Positions 25,798-32,305 of a stretch of 49,134 bases of DNA are shown here, in pieces. The DNA comes from an uncultured Actinomycetes bacterium (lineage in GTDB: Bacteria; Actinomycetota; Acidimicrobiia; Acidimicrobiales; Ilumatobacteraceae): NCBI GenBank assembly GCA_937927625.1, contig CALBSD010000082.1, forward strand, positions 1 through 49,134, written 5' to 3'. The stretch's first letter is position 1, and the number at the start of each line of letters is the position of its first letter. The notes below the pieces were generated by a model. That model was not told the origin of the DNA and did no database searches. It saw only the letters and a list, made by a program, of their open reading frames with translations. The position numbers and the translations under genes were made by a program.

Positions 25798-26058
25798 TTA
25801 CGCGCGGGGCTTACGAAGGCGACGAGTTGCACCGGCGGTCGCCAATGCGTACCCACGATTGCGTGCTTCAGCCAAAGTGTCTGGTCCGAAACAAAGGCCA
25901 ACGCCTTCGTTCACGATTTCTTCGATGATGGCCTCGTCGGTCCATTCATCAAGGTCGTACACAAGCTGCGTGCGCTTGTCACCAAGAAATCGGGTGTGCT
26001 CAAACCGTACGGGGCGTTCCATGCCCTTCACGGTAGTCGCCACACGCCCGTCCTGCAC
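25798..26058 (-). CDS. Small conserved-looking protein of unknown function
   Basis: About 86 residues, GTG start at 26058; an in-frame GTG at 26043 behind AGGAC is an alternative. The sequence is acidic in the middle (VYDLDEWTDEAIIEEIVNEGVG) and basic at the end (RRLRKPRA), with FEHTRFLGDKRTQ near the front. No family is recognised and no membrane segment is seen. It lies 11 bases after the tetR stop and 3 bases before the hydrolase, so the three genes likely form one unit. Confidence 0.6.
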   Translation of the reverse strand: MQDGRVATTVKGMERPVRFEHTRFLGDKRTQLVYDLDEWTDEAIIEEIVNEGVGLCFGPDTLAEARNRGYALATAGATRRLRKPRA

Positions 26059-26069
26059 GAACGCAAGTT

Positions 26070-26669
26070 TCAGCGAGGGCGAATCAGTGAGAAAACAGCG
26101 TCAAAGGAGATGTCATCCCATGTGCCAAGGTCAACACTGCCCTTATCCATTTCGGCCAACACGCGACCATTGATCTGGCCATGCAACCAATATGCGGCAG
26201 CAAGTGGGTCGAGGTCTTGACGTACCCATCCTTGACTCTGAGCAAACTCTGTGGCCTTAGCCAATGAAGTTAAGAAGGTCCGATTAATTATGTTGATCGC
26301 CTCGGCCAACTCTGGGTTCGTCTGCGCTGCACCAATCACACTGAGACGCACACGTCTTGCCGCGATACGTTCCGGCTGATAACTCCATGTCATTGAAGCC
26401 CGAAGTGCGTTCTCATATTCATCTTGGTTGGACACCATCATCATGAGGCGGTCAATTGGTACTTCTAGGTCTTGACTTCTCTTGTACCACTCGGCGTATG
26501 CAGCAGTCACCAATGCAGAGCGATTCTTGAAGTGGTGATACACAGATGGTTCTGTCACGCCAACGATGTCAGCAACTTTGGCGACACGGACCGCGGATTC
26601 GCCACCTGCTTCCATCATCACGATGGCCGCGTCAATCATCTTGTTTCGCATCTCAGTCCCTGCACTCAC
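26070..26669 (-). CDS. TetR/AcrR-family transcriptional regulator
   Basis: 199 residues. The N-terminal helix-turn-helix is VAKVADIVGVTEPSVYHHFKNRSAL in pieces VAKVADIVGVTEPS and VYHHFKNRSAL, typical of TetR repressors; the C-terminal helical domain should bind a small hydrophobic ligand. The GTG at 26669 was chosen over a codon at 26711 because TAATCT lies seven bases upstream and the longer version would run into the divergent gene. The -10 boxes of the two divergent genes overlap, so binding here would affect both. Likely targets are itself with the downstream small protein and hydrolase, and the DinB-like gene. Confidence 0.9.
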   Translation of the reverse strand: MSAGTEMRNKMIDAAIVMMEAGGESAVRVAKVADIVGVTEPSVYHHFKNRSALVTAAYAEWYKRSQDLEVPIDRLMMMVSNQDEYENALRASMTWSYQPERIAARRVRLSVIGAAQTNPELAEAINIINRTFLTSLAKATEFAQSQGWVRQDLDPLAAAYWLHGQINGRVLAEMDKGSVDLGTWDDISFDAVFSLIRPR

Positions 26670-26676
26670 TTCGCAC

Positions 26677-26682
26677 AGATTA
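26677..26682 (-). promoter_or_regulatory. -10 box of leaderless tetR-type gene
   Basis: Minus-strand TAATCT, seven bases (GTGCGAA), then GTG at 26669. It shares two bases with the opposite -10 box at 26681-26686. Confidence 0.6.
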
Positions 26683-26686
26683 GATT
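26681..26686 (+). promoter_or_regulatory. -10 box of leaderless DinB-family gene
   Basis: TAGATT, six bases (GCGAAC), then ATG at 26693. The decamer AGATTAGATT carries both divergent boxes. Confidence 0.65.
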
Positions 26687-26692
26687 GCGAAC

Positions 26693-27499
26693 ATGATTCC
26701 CACTGAAACAATCAACAAACTCGAAGAGACGTGGCGGTCCATCAGCGAATTCTGCGCCACCCTCACAGAGGTCCAGTGGAAGACACCAACCCAATTGCCC
26801 AACTGGTCAGTGCAGGACAATCTTGCGCACCTCATCGCTTTCGAATCTGAGTTTCATGGACTTCCACGTCCTGAGCACACCGCCACCGACAAATCGCATG
26901 TCAAGAATGACCTTGGCGACTCGAATGAAGACGACGTCGACTACTGGCGGTCCTTCACGGGTGCAGAAGTACTCACCGAGTGGAACAAGATTTTCGAAGC
27001 GCGCCTCACTGAAATGCGCACGGCTGACGATGCGTACTTTGCACGTGAAGTCATGAGCCCTGTTGGCCCAACAACTGTTGCTGATTTCATGCACATTCGC
27101 ATCCTTGACTGCTGGACCCATGAACAAGACATGCGTCGCGTCCTCGGACTATTCGGACATCAAAGTGGCCCGTCTGCCGAGCACACCATTGACCGTCTTA
27201 TTCGTACCGTGCCCATGGTGATCGGCAAGCGCGCCGGCACCGCAGAAGGTGAAAGTGTTGTCATCCGAATTACTGGTCACGTACAGCGAATTATCACAAC
27301 AACAATTGTCGATGGTCGCGGAAAAGTCAGCAATGAGATTCCCGCAACGTCACGCTGCGACATCAGCATGGATAGCGACACATTCATGCAATTAGCAACC
27401 GGACGCGCCACGTACGACGAAGTGGCAGCGAATGTCTTCGTCAGCGGAGACGTAGAGCATGCGAACCGAGTTCTGACTCAGTTCAGCATGATGATCTAA
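26693..27499 (+). CDS. Maleylpyruvate isomerase/DinB-family mycothiol-dependent-type protein (TIGR03083-like)
   Basis: 268 residues with an N-terminal four-helix DinB domain and a C-terminal sterol-carrier-like domain from about residue 175, as in actinobacterial TIGR03083 proteins. Metal-binding His46 (NLAHLIAFE) and His143 (CWTHEQDMRR) are present. Characterised relatives use the thiol mycothiol for isomerisation or detoxification. The reaction here is unknown. The start is fixed by a -10 box exactly six bases upstream. Divergence from a TetR gene suggests ligand-controlled expression. Its stop overlaps the convergent gene's stop by 3 bases. Confidence 0.88.
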   Translation: MIPTETINKLEETWRSISEFCATLTEVQWKTPTQLPNWSVQDNLAHLIAFESEFHGLPRPEHTATDKSHVKNDLGDSNEDDVDYWRSFTGAEVLTEWNKIFEARLTEMRTADDAYFAREVMSPVGPTTVADFMHIRILDCWTHEQDMRRVLGLFGHQSGPSAEHTIDRLIRTVPMVIGKRAGTAEGESVVIRITGHVQRIITTTIVDGRGKVSNEIPATSRCDISMDSDTFMQLATGRATYDEVAANVFVSGDVEHANRVLTQFSMMI

Positions 27500-27948
27500 A
27501 GCGAGTCTGCCTTCGGACCAACTGCGCCGATTGCGGCGAGATACGCGTTGTGCGCATCCAACACATAGACCACATCGACATCATCTAGAAGTTCCACTCC
27601 GCGCGCCACTGACTCATTCATCAGATATGCAGCAAGTGCTGTCTCATCTGCAATGACAGGCGTATCAATGTCTTGGCGACGATCAACAACATCCTTTGGC
27701 ATGAGATCACGGTCGGACATCCAGTTGAGATGTCCCAACAACAATGCGCGCACTTCGTCAGAGGTCAAACGGGACTGTGTCGCCTCTGGCAATGCATCAG
27801 ATACAAACAACACTGCTTGATCAATCTCGTACACCACACGTGGCGCAACCGCATCGAGACGATGCGCTTCACGGCCAACAACGACCGCAGCAATGACAAA
27901 CACAATCAGCGCGGAAAGAACTGCGAACACGATGGTTGTTGTAGACAT
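27496..27948 (-). CDS. Membrane-anchored protein of unknown function
   Basis: 150 residues. One N-terminal membrane helix (about 5-25, IVFAVLSALIVFVIAAVVVG) is followed by a mostly helical acidic soluble domain with YEIDQAVLFVSDALPE, LTSDEVRALLLGHLNWM and YVLDAHNAYLAAIG. Similar short anchored proteins occur in actinobacteria but I cannot name the family. TAGGCT six bases before the ATG marks leaderless expression as a single gene. A terminator upstream separates it from the acyl-CoA dehydrogenase on the same strand. Confidence 0.78.
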   Translation of the reverse strand: MSTTTIVFAVLSALIVFVIAAVVVGREAHRLDAVAPRVVYEIDQAVLFVSDALPEATQSRLTSDEVRALLLGHLNWMSDRDLMPKDVVDRRQDIDTPVIADETALAAYLMNESVARGVELLDDVDVVYVLDAHNAYLAAIGAVGPKADSL

Positions 27949-27954
27949 CTGCTC

Positions 27955-27960
27955 AGCCTA
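27955..27960 (-). promoter_or_regulatory. -10 box of leaderless membrane-anchored protein gene
   Basis: Minus-strand TAGGCT, six bases (GAGCAG), then ATG at 27948. Confidence 0.6.
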
Positions 27961-27974
27961 TGTCGGGACAAACA

Positions 27975-28005
27975 AAAGAGCCCGGGCACAAGGCCCGGGC
28001 TCTTT
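27975..28005 (-). terminator. Intrinsic terminator after acyl-CoA dehydrogenase
   Basis: A 13-base perfect stem (27975-27987 with 27993-28005, core GAGCCCGGGC) with a five-base loop. On the minus strand it is followed by a T-rich run, fitting rho-independent termination 24 bases after the gene's stop. Confidence 0.85.
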
Positions 28006-28028
28006 CTTGAATCTGTTTCAAACAGTGA

Positions 28029-29144
28029 TCAGATACCGATGCGCTGAGCAAGAAGCTCGCGGTGGTAGGTGGGGTCACCGAAGATGAGTTCGCTTGACTT
28101 TGCACGCTTGAAGTAGAGGTGTGCTGGGTGTTCCCAGGTGAAACCAATACCGCCGTGAATCTGAATGTTCTCAGCTGTTGCGTGGAAGTAAGCCTCTGAG
28201 CAGTATGCCTTTGCAAGTGAAGCGACCGAAGGAAGTTCTTCGTTCATTTCAGCTGCACACCACATGCCGTAGTAAGCAGCGGACTTTGCGGACTCAACCT
28301 CAAGCAACATGTCTGCACACTTGTGCTTGATTGCCTGGAATGAACCAATGGGGCGACCGAACTGGATGCGATCCTTTGCGTACTGCACTGCCATTTCGAG
28401 AACCTTCTGAGCTCCACCAACCTGCTCAGCTGCAAGTGCAACTGCTGCGAGGTCCATGACCTGAGAAAGAACTGCGCCGCCATTGCCCTCTGTACCGATG
28501 AGCTTGGCTGGTGTGTTGTTGAACTCAAGCTTTGCTTGCTTACGTGTCTGGTCCATTGTGGAAAGAGCTGTACGTGTAAGGCCGCTTGCGTTGCCTTCTA
28601 CTGCGAAGAGGCTGACACCCTTAGCGGTACGAGCTGCAACGATGATGAGGTTTGCGGTGTGACCGTCAAGCACGAAGCTCTTGGTGCCGCTGATGGTGAA
28701 GTCGGAACCTGCACCCTTTGCCTCGATCGTGATGCCTGCTTCGTCCCAACGGCCTGATGGCTCGGTGGTTGCAAGTGTTGCGATTGTCTCGCCGCTTGCG
28801 ATGCCAGGAAGGTATGCCTTCTTTGCTGCATCGTCACCGGAAAGGAGAAGTGTGTTTGCTGCAAGAACAACGCTGGAGAAGAACGGTGCACACAAGAGAG
28901 CGCGACCCATTTCTTCAAGAACAACACCGAGCTCGATGAAGCTGTAACCCTGACCACCGAATTCTTCGGGGATTGCGAGACCCTGAAGGGCCATTTCGCC
29001 AGCCATCTGTGACCAGACTGCTGCGTCGAAACCGTTCTCGGTTTCCATGTTCTCGCGAACTGCCTCTTCAGATGACTTGTTCTCAAGGAACGAGCGCACC
29101 ATCTTGCGGAGTTCTTCTTGTTCTTCACTAAATGCAAAATTCAT
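28029..29144 (-). CDS. Acyl-CoA dehydrogenase, actinobacterial FadE/ChsE-like
   Basis: 371 residues with AIPEEFGGQGYSFIELGVVLEEMGRAL, a shortened middle domain (ATTEPSGRWDEAG), RIQFGRPIGSFQAIKHKCADM and a C-terminus QIHGGIGFTWEHPAHLYFKRAK. This last block is typical of acyl-CoA dehydrogenases of the cholesterol/steroid side-chain type, often acting as two-gene heterotetramers. No partner gene is adjacent; the other acyl-CoA dehydrogenase at 5038-6195 is of a different subtype. The C-terminal region lacks the IYEGT-type Glu motif, so it may supply FAD binding or need a partner. It is transcribed alone and ends at a strong terminator. Confidence 0.9.
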   Translation of the reverse strand: MNFAFSEEQEELRKMVRSFLENKSSEEAVRENMETENGFDAAVWSQMAGEMALQGLAIPEEFGGQGYSFIELGVVLEEMGRALLCAPFFSSVVLAANTLLLSGDDAAKKAYLPGIASGETIATLATTEPSGRWDEAGITIEAKGAGSDFTISGTKSFVLDGHTANLIIVAARTAKGVSLFAVEGNASGLTRTALSTMDQTRKQAKLEFNNTPAKLIGTEGNGGAVLSQVMDLAAVALAAEQVGGAQKVLEMAVQYAKDRIQFGRPIGSFQAIKHKCADMLLEVESAKSAAYYGMWCAAEMNEELPSVASLAKAYCSEAYFHATAENIQIHGGIGFTWEHPAHLYFKRAKSSELIFGDPTYHRELLAQRIGI

Positions 29145-29150
29145 GGCTTC

Positions 29151-29156
29151 ATTCTG
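29151..29156 (-). promoter_or_regulatory. Probable -10 box of acyl-CoA dehydrogenase gene
   Basis: Minus-strand CAGAAT, six bases (GAAGCC), then ATG at 29144; the first base departs from T. Confidence 0.4.
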
Positions 29157-29188
29157 ACCGAGCCCACCGTGCCTTCGCTAGTCAAGCC

Positions 29189-29206
29189 GTGTACACGGGT
29201 GTACAC
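29189..29206. promoter_or_regulatory. Operator of the toxin-antitoxin unit: two TGTACA palindromes
   Basis: GTGTACAC, GG, GTGTACAC: two copies of a self-complementary octamer with centres 10 bases apart. E. coli yefM-yoeB operators are known to consist of palindromes with a TGTACA core, so this fits binding by the Phd/YefM-type antitoxin encoded next. It ends 6 bases before the -10 box, where bound protein would block RNA polymerase. Confidence 0.8.
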
Positions 29207-29212
29207 AACCTG

Positions 29213-29218
29213 TAACCT
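29213..29218 (+). promoter_or_regulatory. -10 box of the toxin-antitoxin unit
   Basis: TAACCT, six bases (GCCGGG), then ATG at 29225; leaderless arrangement just downstream of the operator. Confidence 0.65.
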
Positions 29219-29224
29219 GCCGGG

Positions 29225-29500
29225 ATGGCCTTTGTAGGAATGCGGGAATTCAGATCAGCCCTCGCCACATATATACGGCGGGCACAACATGGCGAGCGGG
29301 TCATCATCACTGTCGATGGTGCCCCCGTGGCCCAACTCAGCAATATGGCCGCCGACATGGCTGGCGTGACCATGGCCGACCTCATTGCCCGAGGTGCCGT
29401 TGCTCCTCCACGTCGGCGAGGTGATTGGATCCCCGACGACCCCCTTTTTCTTTCCTCCGGTGCACGTGTTGACCGAGCCCTCAACCAGGTGCGCTCATGA
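29225..29500 (+). CDS. Phd/YefM-family antitoxin
   Basis: 91 residues. The N-terminal DNA-binding and dimer part FVGMREFRSALATYIRRAQHGERVIITVDGAPVAQL (seen as MREFRSALATYIRRAQ and GERVIITVDGAPVAQL) is typical of prevent-host-death antitoxins. The C-terminal part (PPRRRGDWIPDD, then an Arg/Val helix) should neutralise the toxin. It would repress its own promoter through the paired palindromes upstream. The stop overlaps the toxin start (ATGA at 29497-29500), the standard antitoxin-toxin coupling. Confidence 0.92.
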   Translation: MAFVGMREFRSALATYIRRAQHGERVIITVDGAPVAQLSNMAADMAGVTMADLIARGAVAPPRRRGDWIPDDPLFLSSGARVDRALNQVRS

Positions 29501-29901
29501 CCGTCTTTCTCGATGCCAGTGCACTGTTGTCCCTGCACATTGACGGCCCATCACGCACCATCGTGAACGAGGCATTAAACGGCGACACCACGTGGGCCGC
29601 TTGCGCTGTTGCCCTCGGTGAAGCGATCGCCGCTGCATCGCGTCTGACCGACGAACCAGTACTGATTCGTCACCTTGAAGACATGCTGCGACATACATGG
29701 GACTTCCTCCATGTAGTGCCACTTGACCAAGCGCTTCTCGATGAGGCAACAAGCCTGTGCCAAGAACAGCCTGTCGGTATGTCCACCGGCATGCATCTTG
29801 CAGCCGCCGCTCGGCTGCCTCAACCCATCAGCTTTGTCACCTTTGATGCTGCACAGATTCCCGTTGCACTGTCCATGGGTTTCGAGGTTGTGTCAGGCTA
29901 A
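29497..29901 (+). CDS. PIN-domain (VapC-like) toxin with an altered active site
   Basis: 134-residue PIN domain, normally an Mg-dependent RNase that cuts tRNA, rRNA or mRNA. Asp6 (FLDASALL), Glu42 (ALGEAIAA) and Asp117 (FVTFD) match conserved acidic positions. The third position, in the usual DALHL helix, reads TGMHL, so Asp is Thr97. The nuclease may be weakened, use another ligand, or be inactive. PIN toxins paired with Phd-type antitoxins are known combinations. Translation is coupled to the antitoxin; the next gene starts 4 bases after the stop. Confidence 0.88.
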   Translation: MTVFLDASALLSLHIDGPSRTIVNEALNGDTTWAACAVALGEAIAAASRLTDEPVLIRHLEDMLRHTWDFLHVVPLDQALLDEATSLCQEQPVGMSTGMHLAAAARLPQPISFVTFDAAQIPVALSMGFEVVSG

Positions 29902-29905
29902 GCAC

Positions 29906-30532
29906 ATGGCTTCGCCGCTCGGGACTCTCCACTACTTCGATCACAACCTCGAAGTGCATCGCGTCGTTGTCGGTTCGTATGCCAACAACGTTTTCATCGT
30001 GCGCTGCAAGCACACAGGTGATGCGGTTCTGATTGATGCCGCCAACGAACATGAGCAGTTGCTGGAACTATGCACCGCTCTCGGTGTGCGCCGTGTTCTT
30101 GAAACGCACGGACACTGGGATCACATCCAAGCAGTACCCGCCATGCGTGAAGCAGGCTACGAAGTTGCCGTCATGAATGAAGATGCCGAAATGTTGAAAG
30201 ACGTTGGGTACGACGTCTTCATCACCGATACGCAAATCATTGAAGTCGGAAGGCTGCGCCTCGAGGCAATTCATAACCCAGGCCACACGCCTGGTTCTGT
30301 TTCTTTCAAGGTGCATGACGCACCGCTGCTTTTCACCGGCGACACGTTGTTCCCAGGCGGTCCTGGCGCAACTCATTTCCCCGGCAGCAGTTTCGACACC
30401 ATCATTCAGTCACTCGACAACAGACTCTTCACTTTCCCCGGAAACACTGTGGTTCTTCCCGGTCATGGTGCTGATACTTCAATTGCAGTAGAACGTCCAC
30501 ACTTGCAAGAGTGGGTTGATCGTGGCTGGTAA
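29906..30532 (+). CDS. Metallo-beta-lactamase fold hydrolase (glyoxalase II-like)
   Basis: 208 residues. The dinuclear zinc site is complete: THGHWDH (His68, His70, Asp72, His73), GHTPGS (His127), TGDTLF (Asp146) and LPGHG (His187). Small size and motif spacing fit hydroxyacyl-thiol hydrolases or related detoxifying enzymes; glutathione is not expected in actinobacteria, so the thiol partner would differ. The ATG at 29906 was chosen because upstream in-frame codons would lie inside the toxin gene. Four bases separate it from the toxin stop, so it may be transcribed with the toxin-antitoxin unit. Confidence 0.88.
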   Translation: MASPLGTLHYFDHNLEVHRVVVGSYANNVFIVRCKHTGDAVLIDAANEHEQLLELCTALGVRRVLETHGHWDHIQAVPAMREAGYEVAVMNEDAEMLKDVGYDVFITDTQIIEVGRLRLEAIHNPGHTPGSVSFKVHDAPLLFTGDTLFPGGPGATHFPGSSFDTIIQSLDNRLFTFPGNTVVLPGHGADTSIAVERPHLQEWVDRGW

Positions 30533-31487
30533 TTCATCTTTCCTTGGCGGCATGGCGCCCACTGTTCTTCCTGAGGCGCACGCCACCTCACACATCAGTG
30601 CCGATGGCCGCCTGTCGCAAGAAGACCGTGCGCGGTTGCGCAAGATTCCTTCATATAAAAATGCATGGTCCACGGTCTGGTTGTTTGCGCAGAACATTAT
30701 CATCCTCACTGCAGCAGCGAAGATCAACAATCCATTCGTGTGGATTCTCACGTTCCTTCTCATGGGTCGTGCGCACGCACAGTTCGCATCGCTCATGCAC
30801 GAAGCGGCGCATCGTTTGTTGTTCGCACATAAAGCGACAAACGACTTTGTTGGAAATTGGCTTCTCGGATATTCCGTGATGACCAGCACACAGGCATACC
30901 GCCGCGTGCACATGGCACATCACAAGCGCGAGTTCGGTCCGAACGAACCGGACATTCCGTTGTATGCGAATTACCCCATCACTCGAGCCAGCTTGCGCCG
31001 CAAGCTTGTTCGCGATGCGACAGGTCAAACCGGATACAAACTGTTGCGCAATCAGTTCAAAGGTCTTCGTTCCGACGATGCCCGCGTGCGTCGCACTTTG
31101 TGGAAGATGATCGGCGTTCAAGTTGTTCTGATCGCACTCTTCACCGCATCGGGTTATTGGTGGATGTATCCCGTCATGTGGGTTGCGCCGTATCTCACCG
31201 TGTGGCGCGTGATCAACCGTCTTCGCTCCATTGCCGAACATGGTGGTCTTCGCGAAGACGATGACCGCCGCTTCACCACACACGCCGTGCGTCAGCACTG
31301 GTTCGCCCATTTCTTCCTGGTGCCGTACAACATCGGGTTCCACATGGCTCACCACGTGGATGCCGGTGTTCCCTTCCGCCATCTGCGCGAGTACAACCGA
31401 CTTCTGCATGAAGCCAACTACCTCGACGACACGCTGGAATACCCTAGCTATTCCGCCCTCTGGCGAGCCCTTGCCCCTGTGTCGTAG
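30522..31487 (+). CDS. Fatty-acid desaturase superfamily membrane enzyme
   Basis: About 321 residues. Three His boxes for a di-iron centre are present: HEAAH, HMAHHK and HMAHHVD. Hydrophobic pairs (about 45-85 and 190-235) would place it in the cytoplasmic membrane. Desaturation or hydroxylation of lipids is likely; carotenoid-modifying enzymes share this fold, so that cannot be excluded. The start is unsure: GTG at 30522 overlaps the preceding stop, TTG at 30516 is also in frame, and ATG at 30552 gives a shorter form. It ends 51 bases before sufC. Confidence 0.88.
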   Translation: MAGNSSFLGGMAPTVLPEAHATSHISADGRLSQEDRARLRKIPSYKNAWSTVWLFAQNIIILTAAAKINNPFVWILTFLLMGRAHAQFASLMHEAAHRLLFAHKATNDFVGNWLLGYSVMTSTQAYRRVHMAHHKREFGPNEPDIPLYANYPITRASLRRKLVRDATGQTGYKLLRNQFKGLRSDDARVRRTLWKMIGVQVVLIALFTASGYWWMYPVMWVAPYLTVWRVINRLRSIAEHGGLREDDDRRFTTHAVRQHWFAHFFLVPYNIGFHMAHHVDAGVPFRHLREYNRLLHEANYLDDTLEYPSYSALWRALAPVS

Positions 31488-31526
31488 TTTCCACTACGCC
31501 CATAGTGGTAATCCAGCGAGCCCGAA

Positions 31527-31532
31527 TAGACT
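31527..31532 (+). promoter_or_regulatory. -10 box of leaderless sufC
   Basis: TAGACT, six bases (GGCTCC), then GTG at 31539; shows that the suf genes start their own transcript. Confidence 0.65.
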
Positions 31533-31538
31533 GGCTCC

Positions 31539-32300
31539 GTGAGCGAACTTTTCCGTATTGAGAACCTCCACGCCCGCCCTGTCACGGACGATGGCGAGAC
31601 CCCTGCCGAGATTCTACGCGGGCTCTCCCTCAAAGTGGCCGCAGGCGAAGTGCACGCCATCATGGGGCCAAACGGCTGTGGCAAGTCCACTCTCGCCAGC
31701 ACCCTTCTTGCCTCTCCCGAATATGAAGTCACCGCTGGCGACATCTTCTTGAATGACGAGAACATCACCGACTGGACCACAGATGTGCGCGCCAAAGCCG
31801 GCATGTTCCTCGCCTTCCAGTACCCACAAGAAATTGCGGGCGTCTCGGTGATTCAGTTCCTTCGCCAGGCATTGTCCGCACGTAAAGGAATCGACCTTTC
31901 TGTTCTTGAACTTCGCTTGTCCGCAATGGATTGGATGAAGCGCCTCGGCATGGATTCATCATTCGTTGACCGCTACCTCAATGAAGGTTTCTCTGGTGGC
32001 GAGAAGAAGCGCAACGAGATCATGCAAATGGCATTGCTCGAGCCAGAGTTCGCAGTTCTCGACGAAACAGACTCAGGCCTCGACATTGACGCATTGCGCA
32101 TCGTTGCAAAAGGTATTCGTGAAGTTCGCGCAGATCGTCCGAACTTGGGCATTCTTCTCATCACGCACTACCAACGTCTTCTTGACGAACTGCAGCCCGA
32201 CCACGTGCACATCATGATTGATGGTCGCATTGTGAAGTCCGGCGGCATGGAAGTTGCTGCTGAGCTTGAAAAGAACGGCTACGAGGCGTACAAGGCGTAA
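31539..32300 (+). CDS. sufC: SufC, Fe-S cluster assembly ATPase
   Basis: 253 residues, GTG start fixed by the -10 box. ABC-type ATPase with Walker A GPNGCGKST, signature FSGGEKKR and Walker B FAVLDETDSGLD; the SufC-specific LAFQYPQEIAGVS and MQMALLEPEFAVLDE are present. SufC normally drives the SufB-SufD scaffold that builds iron-sulfur clusters. SufB and SufD are not upstream, where a desaturase is found instead. It is followed 5 bases later by sufS. Confidence 0.95.
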   Translation: MSELFRIENLHARPVTDDGETPAEILRGLSLKVAAGEVHAIMGPNGCGKSTLASTLLASPEYEVTAGDIFLNDENITDWTTDVRAKAGMFLAFQYPQEIAGVSVIQFLRQALSARKGIDLSVLELRLSAMDWMKRLGMDSSFVDRYLNEGFSGGEKKRNEIMQMALLEPEFAVLDETDSGLDIDALRIVAKGIREVRADRPNLGILLITHYQRLLDELQPDHVHIMIDGRIVKSGGMEVAAELEKNGYEAYKA

Positions 32301-32305
32301 TCGTT

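Noticed and set aside
30651..31409. 252-codon open frame opposite the desaturase gene
   Set aside because: Antisense to a gene with three intact His boxes; Cys/His-rich translation without recognisable family.
30522..31487. Desaturase as a carotenoid ketolase/hydroxylase feeding heliorhodopsin
   Set aside because: His boxes are shared by the whole superfamily; no carotenoid genes are adjacent, so the narrower call is not supported.
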